Positions 42,474-50,209 of a stretch of DNA of 64,000 nt are shown piece after piece (position 1 is the first letter of the stretch; each line of letters starts with the position of its first letter). The notes beneath the pieces are model-generated. The model was not told the DNA's origin. It saw nothing but the letters and a program-made list of their open reading frames with translations, and searched no databases. The DNA lies in NCBI GenBank assembly GCA_963801195.1, contig CAWDDX010000003.1:1426001-1490000 (forward strand), in the 5' to 3' direction. The position numbers and the translations under genes were made by a program. Source of the stretch: SZUA-36 sp963801195. GTDB taxonomy: Bacteria > Pseudomonadota > Gammaproteobacteria > Xanthomonadales > SZUA-36.

Positions 42474-43115
42474 CTAGACCCGGTAGGCGACCGCCTTCAT
42501 CGCGCCGGCGGTCAGTTTCATCAACCTGCGTACCGGCCGCGGCAGTTCAAAAGCACCGGCATTTTCCGCCATTGTCGCATGTTTGGCCTCATCAATTTTC
42601 ATCTGGTCCAGAATCGCGCGGCTACGTGCATCTTCGGCGGGTAGTTTGGCAAGGTGGCCCTCCAGGTGAGCCTCGACCTGGTTTTCAGTTTCCTTGAGGA
42701 ACCCCAGGCTCCAGCCATCACCAGCCAGTCCTGCGGCGGCGCCGATTGCAAATGACCCCGCATACCACAAGGGGGCCAGCATGCTGGGATTGCTTTCCAG
42801 TTCATCCAGACGATCTTTACACCAGCTCAGGTGATCGATCTCTTCATCGGCCGCCTGTTGCATACCGGCCTGGACCCCCGGGTTGCGGGCCGTTGCTGCC
42901 TGGCCGGCATACAGCGCCTGCGCACAGATTTCGCCTGCGTGGTTGACACGCATCAGTCCGGCGGCATGTTTGCGGTGTGTTTCATCCATGACGATGTCAG
43001 GGACGGCAGCGGCCGGGTTCGCGCGTTTCGCGGTTACCGATTCACCCGAACTCATACGTAAGGCGGTATCGATGCTGATAATCAGGTGATCAAGCCTGGA
43101 GTAACTGCGTGTCAT
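42474..43115 (-). CDS. coq7: Coq7-type demethoxyubiquinone hydroxylase
   Basis: Coq7 hydroxylates the ring in the last hydroxylation of ubiquinone synthesis. 213 residues from the ATG at 43115. Carboxylate-bridged diiron ligands: Glu 62 in NHAGEICA, Glu 92/His 95 in DEEIDHLSWC, a Glu in FLKETENQVE, and Glu 176/His 179 in KIDEAKHATM. It is the alternative to the FAD enzyme UbiF. It is convergent with the upstream exported protein gene. Confidence 0.94.
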   Translation of the reverse strand: MTRSYSRLDHLIISIDTALRMSSGESVTAKRANPAAAVPDIVMDETHRKHAAGLMRVNHAGEICAQALYAGQAATARNPGVQAGMQQAADEEIDHLSWCKDRLDELESNPSMLAPLWYAGSFAIGAAAGLAGDGWSLGFLKETENQVEAHLEGHLAKLPAEDARSRAILDQMKIDEAKHATMAENAGAFELPRPVRRLMKLTAGAMKAVAYRV

Positions 43116-43226
43116 GGCGTTCTTCTTTCCGTAATGGCAATTGAGGTAAATTATATATCGAAATAGTAGGTATTCTCCTCCACGATCTATATAATTCCGC
43201 ACTTTCAAATTTTCGGAGGAAGAGAA

Positions 43227-43961
43227 ATGCGTGATTTTTTAAAGGTCATGTTGGCAGGTGGCTCAATTTTAATGGCCACCAGCGTACATGCACAGGACGA
43301 ACCGGAAGTGCTCGACACGAGCTGGCAAGGCGTCGGTGAACTGGGTTTTGTAAGCACCAGTGGTAATACCGATACCCAGTCGCTGAACGTAGCGCTTGGA
43401 TTTACCAAGGAAACCGAAGACTGGGCCTATAAGCTGGCTGCAACATACTTGAGTTCTTCAAAGAACGGCGACAAGGATGCCGAGCGTTTCACCGCGAATC
43501 TGCAAGGTGACCGCAAGCTCAATGAAAAGAGCTATATTTTCCTTGCTTACCGTTATGACGCCGACAAGTTTGGCGCATATGACCCGCAACAGTCGATCAC
43601 GACCGGTTATGGGCGCCAGTTGATGAAAAGCGAAAAGCATGAACTCAATGGCGAAATCGGTGTGGGTTACAAGAAACTGAAAGCCACCGATACCGGTGTT
43701 ACAAGCAGTGAAATGATCGGCAGGTTTTTTCTGGACGACGTCTGGAAGATCACGCCCAATACCGCCTGGAACAATCGCGTTTTGGTCGAGGCGGGTTCAG
43801 ACAATACGTTTACCCAGTTCAACACGGGCCTGGTTGTCTCGATGAATGAAAAGTTTGCTATAAAACTCGGCTGGGAGTATCGGCACAATTCGGAAATTCC
43901 CCCGGGCGTTGTAGACAAAACGGATACCACTACCACGGCGAACCTGGTTTATAATTTTTAA
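43227..43961 (+). CDS. DUF481 outer-membrane beta-barrel protein
   Basis: 244 residues with a signal peptide (GGSILMATSVHA) and a DUF481 (YdiY-like, salt-induced) barrel. Family pattern GELGFVSTSGNTDTQSLNV, DRKLNEKSYIFLAYRYD, GYGRQLMKSEKHELNGEIG, and a C-terminal aromatic strand TTTANLVYNF typical for BAM recognition. GGAGG lies upstream. It is probably an outer-membrane protein of unknown specific role. Confidence 0.9.
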   Translation: MRDFLKVMLAGGSILMATSVHAQDEPEVLDTSWQGVGELGFVSTSGNTDTQSLNVALGFTKETEDWAYKLAATYLSSSKNGDKDAERFTANLQGDRKLNEKSYIFLAYRYDADKFGAYDPQQSITTGYGRQLMKSEKHELNGEIGVGYKKLKATDTGVTSSEMIGRFFLDDVWKITPNTAWNNRVLVEAGSDNTFTQFNTGLVVSMNEKFAIKLGWEYRHNSEIPPGVVDKTDTTTTANLVYNF

Positions 43962-43981
43962 TCAGGCAGTTTTGTGAATTT

Positions 43982-44326
43982 ATGAGCCAGTATTATCAAC
44001 GTCACCTGTTTTTTTGCACCAATGATCGCGGGGCGGACGCCGAGCGTCCGTCCTGCAATCAATGCGGTTCGGCGGCGTTGCGCGATTATGCAAAAGACCG
44101 GGTCAAAAAACTGGGCTTGTCAGGCAAAGGGCAAGTGCGTGTCAACACTTCCGGATGTCTTGACCGATGCGAGCTTGGACCGGTTTGCGTGGTTTACCCG
44201 GAGGGTGTCTGGTACACCTATATCGATGAAATGGACGTCGATGAGATCATCGACAGCCACCTCGTAAAGGGCAAACCCGTGGAGCGCCTCAGGCTGCACG
44301 ATGACGCTGTCGACAGAAAACCTTAA
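43982..44326 (+). CDS. thioredoxin-like 2Fe-2S ferredoxin
   Basis: 114 residues. The fold and Cys spacing (HLFFCTNDRG...SCNQCGS...NTSGCLDRCELGP) match the thioredoxin-like [2Fe-2S] ferredoxins, which carry electrons in the cytoplasm; it has the extra CNQCG pair found in proteobacterial members. The ATG at 43982 lies 20 bp after the DUF481 gene. Partner unknown. Confidence 0.88.
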   Translation: MSQYYQRHLFFCTNDRGADAERPSCNQCGSAALRDYAKDRVKKLGLSGKGQVRVNTSGCLDRCELGPVCVVYPEGVWYTYIDEMDVDEIIDSHLVKGKPVERLRLHDDAVDRKP

Positions 44327-44384
44327 AAATAAGCGTCCTGACGGTTGAATATAAAGCATTAAGCCAGTAAAATTCCCGCCCTTC

Positions 44385-44400
44385 ACCCGATGACTCGGGT
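44385..44400 (+). promoter_or_regulatory. small hairpin in the rplM leader
   Basis: ACCCGA-TGAC-TCGGGT forms a 6-bp stem with a 4-base loop 21 bp before the rplM start. rplM-rpsI is autogenously controlled by L13 in E. coli, and a 5'UTR hairpin would fit, but no match to a known leader was made. Confidence 0.35.
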
Positions 44401-44421
44401 AATTTATTGAGAATGGTAACA

Positions 44422-44850
44422 ATGAAGACTTTTACAGCGACACCTTCAACGATTAAACGTGAGTGGTGTGTAGTCGATGCGACTGACAAAACTCTCGGCA
44501 GACTGGCCACCGAACTGGCTTCCCGCCTGCGTGGCAAGCATAAACCCGAGTTCACACCGAACATGGACACGGGAGATCACATGGTCGTGATCAATGCCGA
44601 GAAAATCAAGGTAACCGGCAACAAGCTCAACGACAAGATGTATCACCACCATACCGGTTACATCGGAAACTTGAAATCAATCAACCTGGGTAAATTACTG
44701 GATCAGCACCCTGAGCGTGTGATCCAGAATGCGGTCAAGGGCATGTTGCCCAAAAACCCCCTGGGTCGTGCTATGTTTCGCAAGCTGCATGTCTATGCAG
44801 GCCCGGAACATCCGCATGAAGCGCAGCAACCGACACAGCTTGAGCTGTAG
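44422..44850 (+). CDS. rplM: 50S ribosomal protein L13
   Basis: 142 residues, MKTFTATPSTIKREWCVVDA at the start and family motifs DKTLGRLATELASRLRGKHK, YHHHTGYIGNLKS and KLHVYAGPEHPHEAQQP. The ATG at 44422 is the family start; earlier in-frame codons at 44407 and 44413 are not used. It is followed by rpsI, the universal pair. Confidence 0.98.
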   Translation: MKTFTATPSTIKREWCVVDATDKTLGRLATELASRLRGKHKPEFTPNMDTGDHMVVINAEKIKVTGNKLNDKMYHHHTGYIGNLKSINLGKLLDQHPERVIQNAVKGMLPKNPLGRAMFRKLHVYAGPEHPHEAQQPTQLEL

Positions 44851-44876
44851 TTCGATACATTACGGATAAGAGATAA

Positions 44877-45269
44877 ATGGCTACTGAACAATATTATGGC
44901 ACCGGACGGCGCAAGTCTTCGAAAGCACGTGTTTTCCTGAGCAAGGGTAAAGGCGACATCACGATCAACAAACGCCCCATCGATGAATTCTTTGGACGCG
45001 AAACCGCGGTCATGATCGTCCGCCAGCCGCTTGAAAAACTGGAAATGACCGATCGCTTTGACATCAATTGCACCGTCGAAGGCGGCGGTATCTCCGGCCA
45101 GGCCGGCGCCATCCGCTTAGGGCTGAGCCGTGCGTTGATCGAATATGACGGTGAACTGCGCAGCCCGCTGCGTAAAGCAGGCTTCGTAACCCGCGATGCC
45201 CGTGAAGTCGAACGTAAAAAAGTCGGCTTGCACAAGGCACGCAAGGCTACCCAGTACTCCAAGCGCTAA
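44877..45269 (+). CDS. rpsI: 30S ribosomal protein S9
   Basis: 130 residues: YYGTGRRKSSKARVFLSKGK, QAGAIRLGLSRALIEYD and the conserved C-terminus ending KATQYSKR, whose basic tail reaches the P-site tRNA. It forms an operon with rplM. Confidence 0.98.
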   Translation: MATEQYYGTGRRKSSKARVFLSKGKGDITINKRPIDEFFGRETAVMIVRQPLEKLEMTDRFDINCTVEGGGISGQAGAIRLGLSRALIEYDGELRSPLRKAGFVTRDAREVERKKVGLHKARKATQYSKR

Positions 45270-45286
45270 ACAGTACCCGGGTTTCC

Positions 45287-45360
45287 TGGGGGTTCGTCTA
45301 GTGGTAGGACTGCGGACTCTGACTCCGCCAGCGGGGGTTCGAATCCCTCACCCCCAGCCA
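45287..45360 (+). tRNA. tRNA-Gln (CUG)
   Basis: A 74-nt cloverleaf with encoded CCA: acceptor TGGGGGT/ACCCCCA, D arm TCGTCTAGTGGTAGGAC, anticodon loop CTCTGAC (anticodon CTG) in a GCGGA/TCCGC stem, T loop TTCGAAT. It lies 17 bp after rpsI. The 3' end is duplicated in inverted and direct form just downstream (see 45391-45542). Confidence 0.97.
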
Positions 45361-45361
45361 T

Positions 45362-45389
45362 AAAAAAGCCGCCTACGGGCGGTTTTTTT
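45362..45389 (+). terminator. Rho-independent terminator after tRNA-Gln
   Basis: A run of A, stem CCGCC-TACG-GGCGG and a run of seven T. Typical intrinsic terminator for the tRNA (and read-through from rpsI). Confidence 0.9.
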
Positions 45390-45390
45390 A

Positions 45391-45542
45391 TGGCTGGGGG
45401 TGAGGGCACAGAGATCACCCGTAGCGCGAAGCGCGGCGGGGTTCGACAAAACGGCAGGACAGCCGTTTTGGACCGCGAAGCGACCCGAGCGCAGCGAGGG
45501 CGAGGACCATGGATGGTCCGAGTCAATCCCTCACCCCCGCCA
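45391..45542. repeat. 152-bp palindromic element with tRNA-Gln 3' end termini
   Basis: The left end TGGCTGGGGGTGAGGG is the reverse complement of the tRNA-Gln 3' end, and the right end CCCTCACCCCCGCCA is a direct copy with one base missing. So inverted copies of the tRNA tail bound the element. Inside are several palindromes: AAAACGGC-N6-GCCGTTTT (45448-45469) and GGACCAT-GG-ATGGTCC (45504-45519), plus GCGC-GAA-GCGC. It is non-coding. It may be a tRNA-linked repeat or a remnant of integration at the tRNA. Confidence 0.75.
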
Positions 45543-45651
45543 TGTCTTAATTCTGTAACCAGGCAGTCATTACCCTGTCACTTCGCACTGCCAAAATATC
45601 GCCCAAATGACGGGTGGCTCTGCCACCACCATCAAGTAGGGAGGCACTCAA

Positions 45652-45786
45652 ATGAGAATTGTGATTGTTACCGATGCGTGGTCGCCACAGGTCAACGGCG
45701 TTGTTACCACGATGCGCCAGACACGGGATCACCTGGAGGCGCGTGGACACGAGGTCCTGATGATCACCCCGGACCTGTTCAAATCG
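45652..45786 (+). pseudogene. truncated GT4 family glycosyltransferase
   Basis: The first about 45 codons read MRIVIVTDAWSPQVNGVVTT and HLEARGHEVLMITPDLFKS, the typical N-terminus of family 4 glycosyltransferases (alpha-mannosyltransferase-like). The remaining three quarters, including the donor-binding domain, are missing. From about 45787 the sequence changes to unrelated DNA with two copies of GCGGGAGCATGGA, 28 bp apart. The frame runs on to a stop at 45927 without family similarity. GGGAGG precedes the start, so the gene was functional once. Confidence 0.82.
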
Positions 45787-46018
45787 ATAGCGGGAGCATG
45801 GATGTTAGGCATAGGAGCGGGAGCATGGACACCATGTCTTTCCTTAGGCAATTTACTACAAATTAAACTGAACTTTCTTGCAATCGCGAAAATTTCAGAT
45901 CGTTCAAAGACAGAGCAATGGGATTAAAGAACTGTGAATGGGATTAAGTTTGGAAATGGATCATCTGTGGCCATTTGCAAACTGCCGATAACTCAAGCTG
46001 GTCCGTGATCTTGGCATT

Positions 46019-46981
46019 TTACAAAGATTGTTCGGGCCAGAGCCTGTTGCCGAAGGCGTGACCTCTGACAAAAGTTCGTCCTACCGATTTGGCGAAGCTC
46101 CTTAGCATGCTTACCGGTCCCAGGGCGCCCAGTGATGGGCTCTCGTCCCTGGCGAGGTAATCCAGTACCGGTGCAGTATCCATCCGCAACCGGGCCAGTA
46201 TCGGGGGTGCGTCAGCCGGGATCTGGCCATGCTTGTGGGACCTGACCGCCCTGCCACCCCAATCCACCAGTTCCAGGTAGTCTTTCAGGGCGAATGGAAT
46301 ACCGTCCTCTTCAAGTTCGGCAAAAGATCTCAGGGCGTTTTCCTGCGGATGAAGGATGCGCTCCTGAATAGACGTGTAATCCGATTGTTCAGGTGTCTGG
46401 GCCATAGCCGCCCGGATGGGATTCAAATCGACATAGGTCATACAGGCCAGTACAGCGCGTACGTCCAGCAACGCCTGGGATTTAAACCGGCCTTCCCAGA
46501 AGCGACCGGTACAATGGTCCTCGGCATTGGCCATCCTGGCGATAGGTTCGTTTACACAACGCATGAACCAGGAAAGGTCACACAGCCGCCGGCGGTAGGT
46601 CTGCAACAGTTCACCGACCCAATCGAGTTCACTTTTGGTCAAATCTGCGTTGCCCAGGTACTGTTGCAATAGCAACGGACCCCTAAATATCTGCATCCAA
46701 CGCCGCGCCACTTCTTCATCCGGCCACGTCTCTATCTGCTCGGCGTTAATCCGGATGACGATGTGATAGTGGTTACTCATAATGGCATAGGCGCACAGAT
46801 CAACGGCGAACACGCCGCACAGCAACTTGATGCGATCGACGATCCACTGGCGACGGTGTTCAAAGTTAAAACCGGTAGAGGCGTCATTGCCGCAAAGGAA
46901 TGCGCGCCGTACACATCGGGAGATGCAGTGGTAGTAGGGCGTGTCTTCTATGGAGACCTGGCGGTATCTCGGTTCCGGCAT
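46019..46981 (-). CDS. Y1 (HUH) REP-associated transposase, copy 1
   Basis: 320 residues from the ATG at 46981 (MPEPRYRQVSIEDTPYYHCI). Y1_Tnp fold: HUH metal site in MSNHYHIVIRI, YHCISRCVRRAFLCG, a candidate catalytic Tyr in LLQTYRRRLCDL, and GRFWEGRFKSQ and TYVDLNPIRAA. Such enzymes cut and join single-stranded DNA at REP-like sequences. A longer in-frame version reading through the repeat DNA upstream is unlikely. No IS ends like IS200 are evident. Nearly identical to the gene at 47273-48235. Confidence 0.88.
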   Translation of the reverse strand: MPEPRYRQVSIEDTPYYHCISRCVRRAFLCGNDASTGFNFEHRRQWIVDRIKLLCGVFAVDLCAYAIMSNHYHIVIRINAEQIETWPDEEVARRWMQIFRGPLLLQQYLGNADLTKSELDWVGELLQTYRRRLCDLSWFMRCVNEPIARMANAEDHCTGRFWEGRFKSQALLDVRAVLACMTYVDLNPIRAAMAQTPEQSDYTSIQERILHPQENALRSFAELEEDGIPFALKDYLELVDWGGRAVRSHKHGQIPADAPPILARLRMDTAPVLDYLARDESPSLGALGPVSMLRSFAKSVGRTFVRGHAFGNRLWPEQSL

Positions 46982-47142
46982 ATGTGCAGTCTGACCGATG
47001 CAGCAAACTTCCGGTAGGGTAAAACAATCATATGTCCTGTAAGACATTTCATGAGTTTTGGGTGTCTGGAATGGATGGAATGGATGTCGTAAATAAGTGG
47101 CTGGAATGGACTTTTGTAAATGGGTGTCTGGAATGGCTGCTA
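46982..47142. repeat. short GGGTGTCTGGAATGG repeat stretch upstream of transposase 1
   Basis: Holds two GGGTGTCTGGAATGG motifs and several TGGAATGGA units, plus the small hairpin ATGTC-CTGTAA-GACAT. It is the same as the start of the longer array at 48286-48393, and is part of the tandem duplication. No gene. Confidence 0.8.
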
Positions 47143-47272
47143 AAAATTTCAGATCGTTCAAAGACAGAGCAATGGGATTAAAGAACTGTGAATGGGATTA
47201 AGTTTGGAAATGGATCATCTGTGGCCATTTGCAAACTGCCGATAACTCAAGCTGGTCCGTGATCTTGGCATT

Positions 47273-48235
47273 TTACAAAGATTGTTCGGGCCAGAGCCTG
47301 TTGCCGAAGGCGTGACCTCTGACAAAAGTTCGTCCTACCGATTTGGCGAAGCTCCTTAGCATGCTTACCGGTCCCAGGGCGCCCAGTGATGGGCTCTCGT
47401 CCCTGGCGAGGTAATCCAGTACCGGTGCAGTATCCATCCGCAACCGGGCCAGTATCGGGGGTGCGTCAGCCGGGATCTGGCCATGCTTGTGGGACCTGAC
47501 CGCCCTGCCACCCCAATCCACCAGTTCCAGGTAGTCTTTCAGGGCGAATGGAATACCGTCCTCTTCAAGTTCGGCAAAAGATCTCAGGGCGTTTTCCTGC
47601 GGATGAAGGATGCGCTCCTGAATAGACGTGTAATCCGATTGTTCAGGTGTCTGGGCCATAGCCGCCCGGATGGGATTCAAATCGACATAGGTCATACAGG
47701 CCAGTACAGCGCGTACGTCCAGCAACGCCTGGGATTTAAACCGGCCTTCCCAGAAGCGACCGGTACAATGGTCCTCGGCATTGGCCATCCTGGCGATAGG
47801 TTCGTTTACACAACGCATGAACCAGGAAAGGTCACACAGCCGCCGGCGGTAGGTCTGCAACAGTTCACCGACCCAATCGAGTTCACTTTTGGCCAAATCT
47901 GCGTTGCCCAGGTACTGTTGCAATAGCAACGGACCCCTAAATATCTGCATCCAACGCCGCGCCACTTCTTCATCCGGCCACGTCTCTATCTGCTCGGCGT
48001 TAATCCGGATGACGATGTGATAGTGGTTACTCATAATGGCATAGGCGCACAGATCAACGGCGAACACGCCGCACAGCAACTTGATGCGATCGACGATCCA
48101 CTGGCGACGGTGTTCAAAGTTAAAACCGGTAGAGGCGTCATTGCCGCAAAGGAATGCGCGCCGTACACATCGGGAGATGCAGTGGTAGTAGGGCGTGTCT
48201 TCTATGGAGACCTGGCGGTATCTCGGTTCCGGCAT
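47273..48235 (-). CDS. Y1 (HUH) REP-associated transposase, copy 2
   Basis: A 320-residue second copy with the same motifs: the HUH site in SNHYHIVIR and GRFWEGRFKS. Relative to copy 1 the only residue change I see is Ala for Thr in GNADLAKSEL. Its upstream side carries the long repeat array (48311-48760), so this is probably the original location and copy 1 the duplicate, or the reverse. Both copies look intact. Confidence 0.88.
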   Translation of the reverse strand: MPEPRYRQVSIEDTPYYHCISRCVRRAFLCGNDASTGFNFEHRRQWIVDRIKLLCGVFAVDLCAYAIMSNHYHIVIRINAEQIETWPDEEVARRWMQIFRGPLLLQQYLGNADLAKSELDWVGELLQTYRRRLCDLSWFMRCVNEPIARMANAEDHCTGRFWEGRFKSQALLDVRAVLACMTYVDLNPIRAAMAQTPEQSDYTSIQERILHPQENALRSFAELEEDGIPFALKDYLELVDWGGRAVRSHKHGQIPADAPPILARLRMDTAPVLDYLARDESPSLGALGPVSMLRSFAKSVGRTFVRGHAFGNRLWPEQSL

Positions 48236-48285
48236 ATGTGCAGTCTGACCGATGCAGCAAACTTCCGGTAGGGTAAAACAATCAT

Positions 48286-48760
48286 ATGTCCTGTAAGACA
48301 TTTCATGAGTTTTGGGTGTCTGGAATGGATGGAATGGATGTCGTAAATAAGTGGCTGGAATGGACTTTTGTAAATGGGTGTCTGGAATGGCTGGAATGGA
48401 CTTTTGTAAATGGGTGTCTGGAATGGACTTTTCTGGAATGGACTTTGGAATGGATGGAATGGATGTCGTAAATGGGTGTCTGGAATGGACTTTCTTTCAT
48501 GAGTTATGGGTGTCTGGAATGGAGCTTTCATGAGTTATGGGTGTCTGGAATGGAGAAATGTCTGGAATGGATCTGAAATGGGTGTCTGGAATGGACTTTC
48601 TTTTGTAAATGGGTGTCTGGAATGGACTTTTTAAATGGGTGTCTGGAATGGACTTGTGGAATGGACTCCTTGAGCTATGGGTGTCTGGAATGGACTTCTG
48701 GAATGGATCTGGAATGGACTGGAATGGAATCTGGAATGGAAATGTCGCGCCACCAAATAG
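48286..48760. repeat. array of GGGTGTCTGGAATGG motifs
   Basis: Ten copies of GGGTGTCTGGAATGG, all in the same orientation, start at about 48313, 48375, 48412, 48473, 48508, 48538, 48579, 48610, 48636 and 48678. Spacers vary (CTTTTGTAAAT, CTTTCATGAGTTAT, or shorter), with extra TGGAATGGA units between. A hairpin (ATGTC-CTGTAA-GACAT, 48286-48301) marks the transposase-proximal edge. The array lies directly upstream of the transposase gene and has no coding logic of its own. It ends at 48760; 48761-48857 has no gene and leads into the SIMPL gene. Confidence 0.85.
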
Positions 48761-48857
48761 CCACATTTCAGACTGCCCTTTGAACCACTTATGGGTGAGA
48801 ATATGCTGTCTCTCCGGCCGTTGGCTGGCCTGAGCAACAACAAAAGGAATCTTAACC

Positions 48858-49577
48858 ATGCGCCAGTCTTCCGGCTTCAGTCTTTTCGGCTTGGGATTAT
48901 CGATTTTTTTGGGTCTCGCAGCCCTTGGCTACCTGTTGGGCCATGCTGCTGTCGAGGTTAAACAGTACGAGCGGAGTGTCACCGCCAAGGGCTTGTCGGA
49001 GCGTGAATACCCGGCTGACGTGGTCATTTGGCCGGTTGCCTTCACGGTCACCGGTAATGACCTGGGCGCTGTCTATGAAGCGCTGGACACTACAAGCCAG
49101 CGCGTTCGCGGCTTTCTGGAAAAAGCCGGCATTGCGGCCAGCGAGATAAGCCTTTCAACGCCGACGCTGACGGACAAGCTGGCCCAGGCCTGGGGCGACG
49201 CCCCGCGCACCGAGGTCCGCTATGTCGCGACGCGAACCGTCACCGTGTATTCACAACAGGTTGCGGCAGTGCGCGATGCCATGGGCGGACTGGTGGAACT
49301 GGGTAAGGAAGGCGTTGCGTTTACCGGGGACGCCTACCAGAACCAGGTGGAATACCTGTTTACGCGGCTCAACGATATCAAGCCGGAAATGATCGAGGAA
49401 GCCACGCGCAACGCCCGAGAGGTGGCGTCCAAGTTCGCCGAGGACTCGAGTAGCCGGCTGGGCAAAATACGCAGGGCCTCGCAGGGCCAGTTCTCGATCG
49501 AGCCGCGTGATACCAACAACCCGCACATCAAGAAAGTGCGCGTGGTTTCGACCGTTGAATACTACCTGTCAGACTGA
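48858..49577 (+). CDS. SIMPL-domain (DUF541) protein
   Basis: 239 residues with one N-terminal membrane anchor (FGLGLSIFLGLAALGYLLG) and a periplasmic SIMPL domain (about 35-238: SVTAKGLSEREYPADVVIW, LVELGKEGVAF, ATRNAREVASKFAED, KVRVVSTVEYYL). SIMPL proteins are envelope proteins of unclear role (oxidative stress links in some). AAGGA lies 11 bp upstream. It starts just past the repeat array. Confidence 0.88.
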   Translation: MRQSSGFSLFGLGLSIFLGLAALGYLLGHAAVEVKQYERSVTAKGLSEREYPADVVIWPVAFTVTGNDLGAVYEALDTTSQRVRGFLEKAGIAASEISLSTPTLTDKLAQAWGDAPRTEVRYVATRTVTVYSQQVAAVRDAMGGLVELGKEGVAFTGDAYQNQVEYLFTRLNDIKPEMIEEATRNAREVASKFAEDSSSRLGKIRRASQGQFSIEPRDTNNPHIKKVRVVSTVEYYLSD

Positions 49578-49605
49578 AGTACACGGCACTTAACGCGCCC
49601 TTCGA

Positions 49606-50070
49606 CTAACCGGGAAATTTACGCGCGCGGATACCGCCGGGCGCCTGCCGGGCACGCCGTATACGTGTTTCCGGTTGTTTGGCCGCGTCTATGTAGGCTG
49701 CCCAGGCCCGCCGCTGTGACGGAGGCAGTTGCTTGTAACGTTCCTCAAGTCCGGGGTTTTCAGCAAAAACCTCGCGGAGTTCAATCGGGAGTATCCATGG
49801 CCGCGGGTCGGTATCGCGTTCAATCTCTACCTCAACGGTATCGCCACGGCGCACTCCTGCCAGTTCGCGCAGCTCTGCAGGCACGGCCATGCGCAGCACG
49901 CCCTCGCCCCTGCTGACGCTGCCACGGAATGGCTTGCCCGCAATCGTCCCACGCACTGCTTTGTGACCCGCTCCCCATTCAGCCGCCAGTTCAGGCGGGA
50001 TGATCACAAAGGTCCAGTTGGAATAAGGACGCTTCGTTCCCGGCACGAGGGTTGTTTGAAATCGGTTCAA
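49606..50070 (-). CDS. DUF1905/YdeI-like protein
   Basis: 154 residues. An N-terminal DUF1905 barrel (FQTTLVPGTKRPYSNWTFVII...FRGSVSRGEGVLRMAVPAEL) and a C-terminal YdeI/OmpD-associated helix region (FAENPGLEERYKQLPPSQRRAWAAYI) with a basic tail. The family is small, cytoplasmic and of unknown function. It is convergent with the SIMPL gene. Confidence 0.85.
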   Translation of the reverse strand: MNRFQTTLVPGTKRPYSNWTFVIIPPELAAEWGAGHKAVRGTIAGKPFRGSVSRGEGVLRMAVPAELRELAGVRRGDTVEVEIERDTDPRPWILPIELREVFAENPGLEERYKQLPPSQRRAWAAYIDAAKQPETRIRRARQAPGGIRARKFPG

Positions 50071-50209
50071 TGTTTGTCCGAAAGTTTACCCGTATCAGAG
50101 TATATGCAGAATTCAGGTACTGGTTCCAGAACCCCGGGCCGTGGAATCACTGTATTCCGGGCGGCCTTACCGGACACACGCTTCACACGACCCGCAAATC
50201 TCTGGCAAT

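Larger units (their letters stand above)
45889..48393. repeat. tandem duplication, two 1251-bp copies
   Basis: Copies 45889-47139 and 47143-48393 are offset by exactly 1254 bp and nearly identical; I noticed one clear coding change (Thr to Ala in the transposase, T/C at 46639 against 47893 region). Each holds a transposase gene and an upstream stretch with the GGGTGTCTGGAATGG motif. The near identity means a recent event. Confidence 0.93.

Noticed and set aside
45266..45526. Minus-strand frame over tRNA-Gln reading MAGGEGFEPPLAESE
   Set aside because: It is the antisense of tRNA-Gln and its downstream palindromic element, another common false gene.
48286..48760. CRISPR array
   Set aside because: The repeat is short (15-22 bp), spacers are irregular and themselves repetitive, and no cas genes are near.
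48286..48760. Contamination by human GGAAT satellite DNA
   Set aside because: The unit contains GGGTGTC and recurs in the bacterial transposase duplication, so it is part of this genome.
48286..48859. Several open frames on both strands in the GGGTGTCTGGAATGG array
   Set aside because: They come from the low-complexity repeats; composition is purely that of the repeat unit and no start or family is supported.
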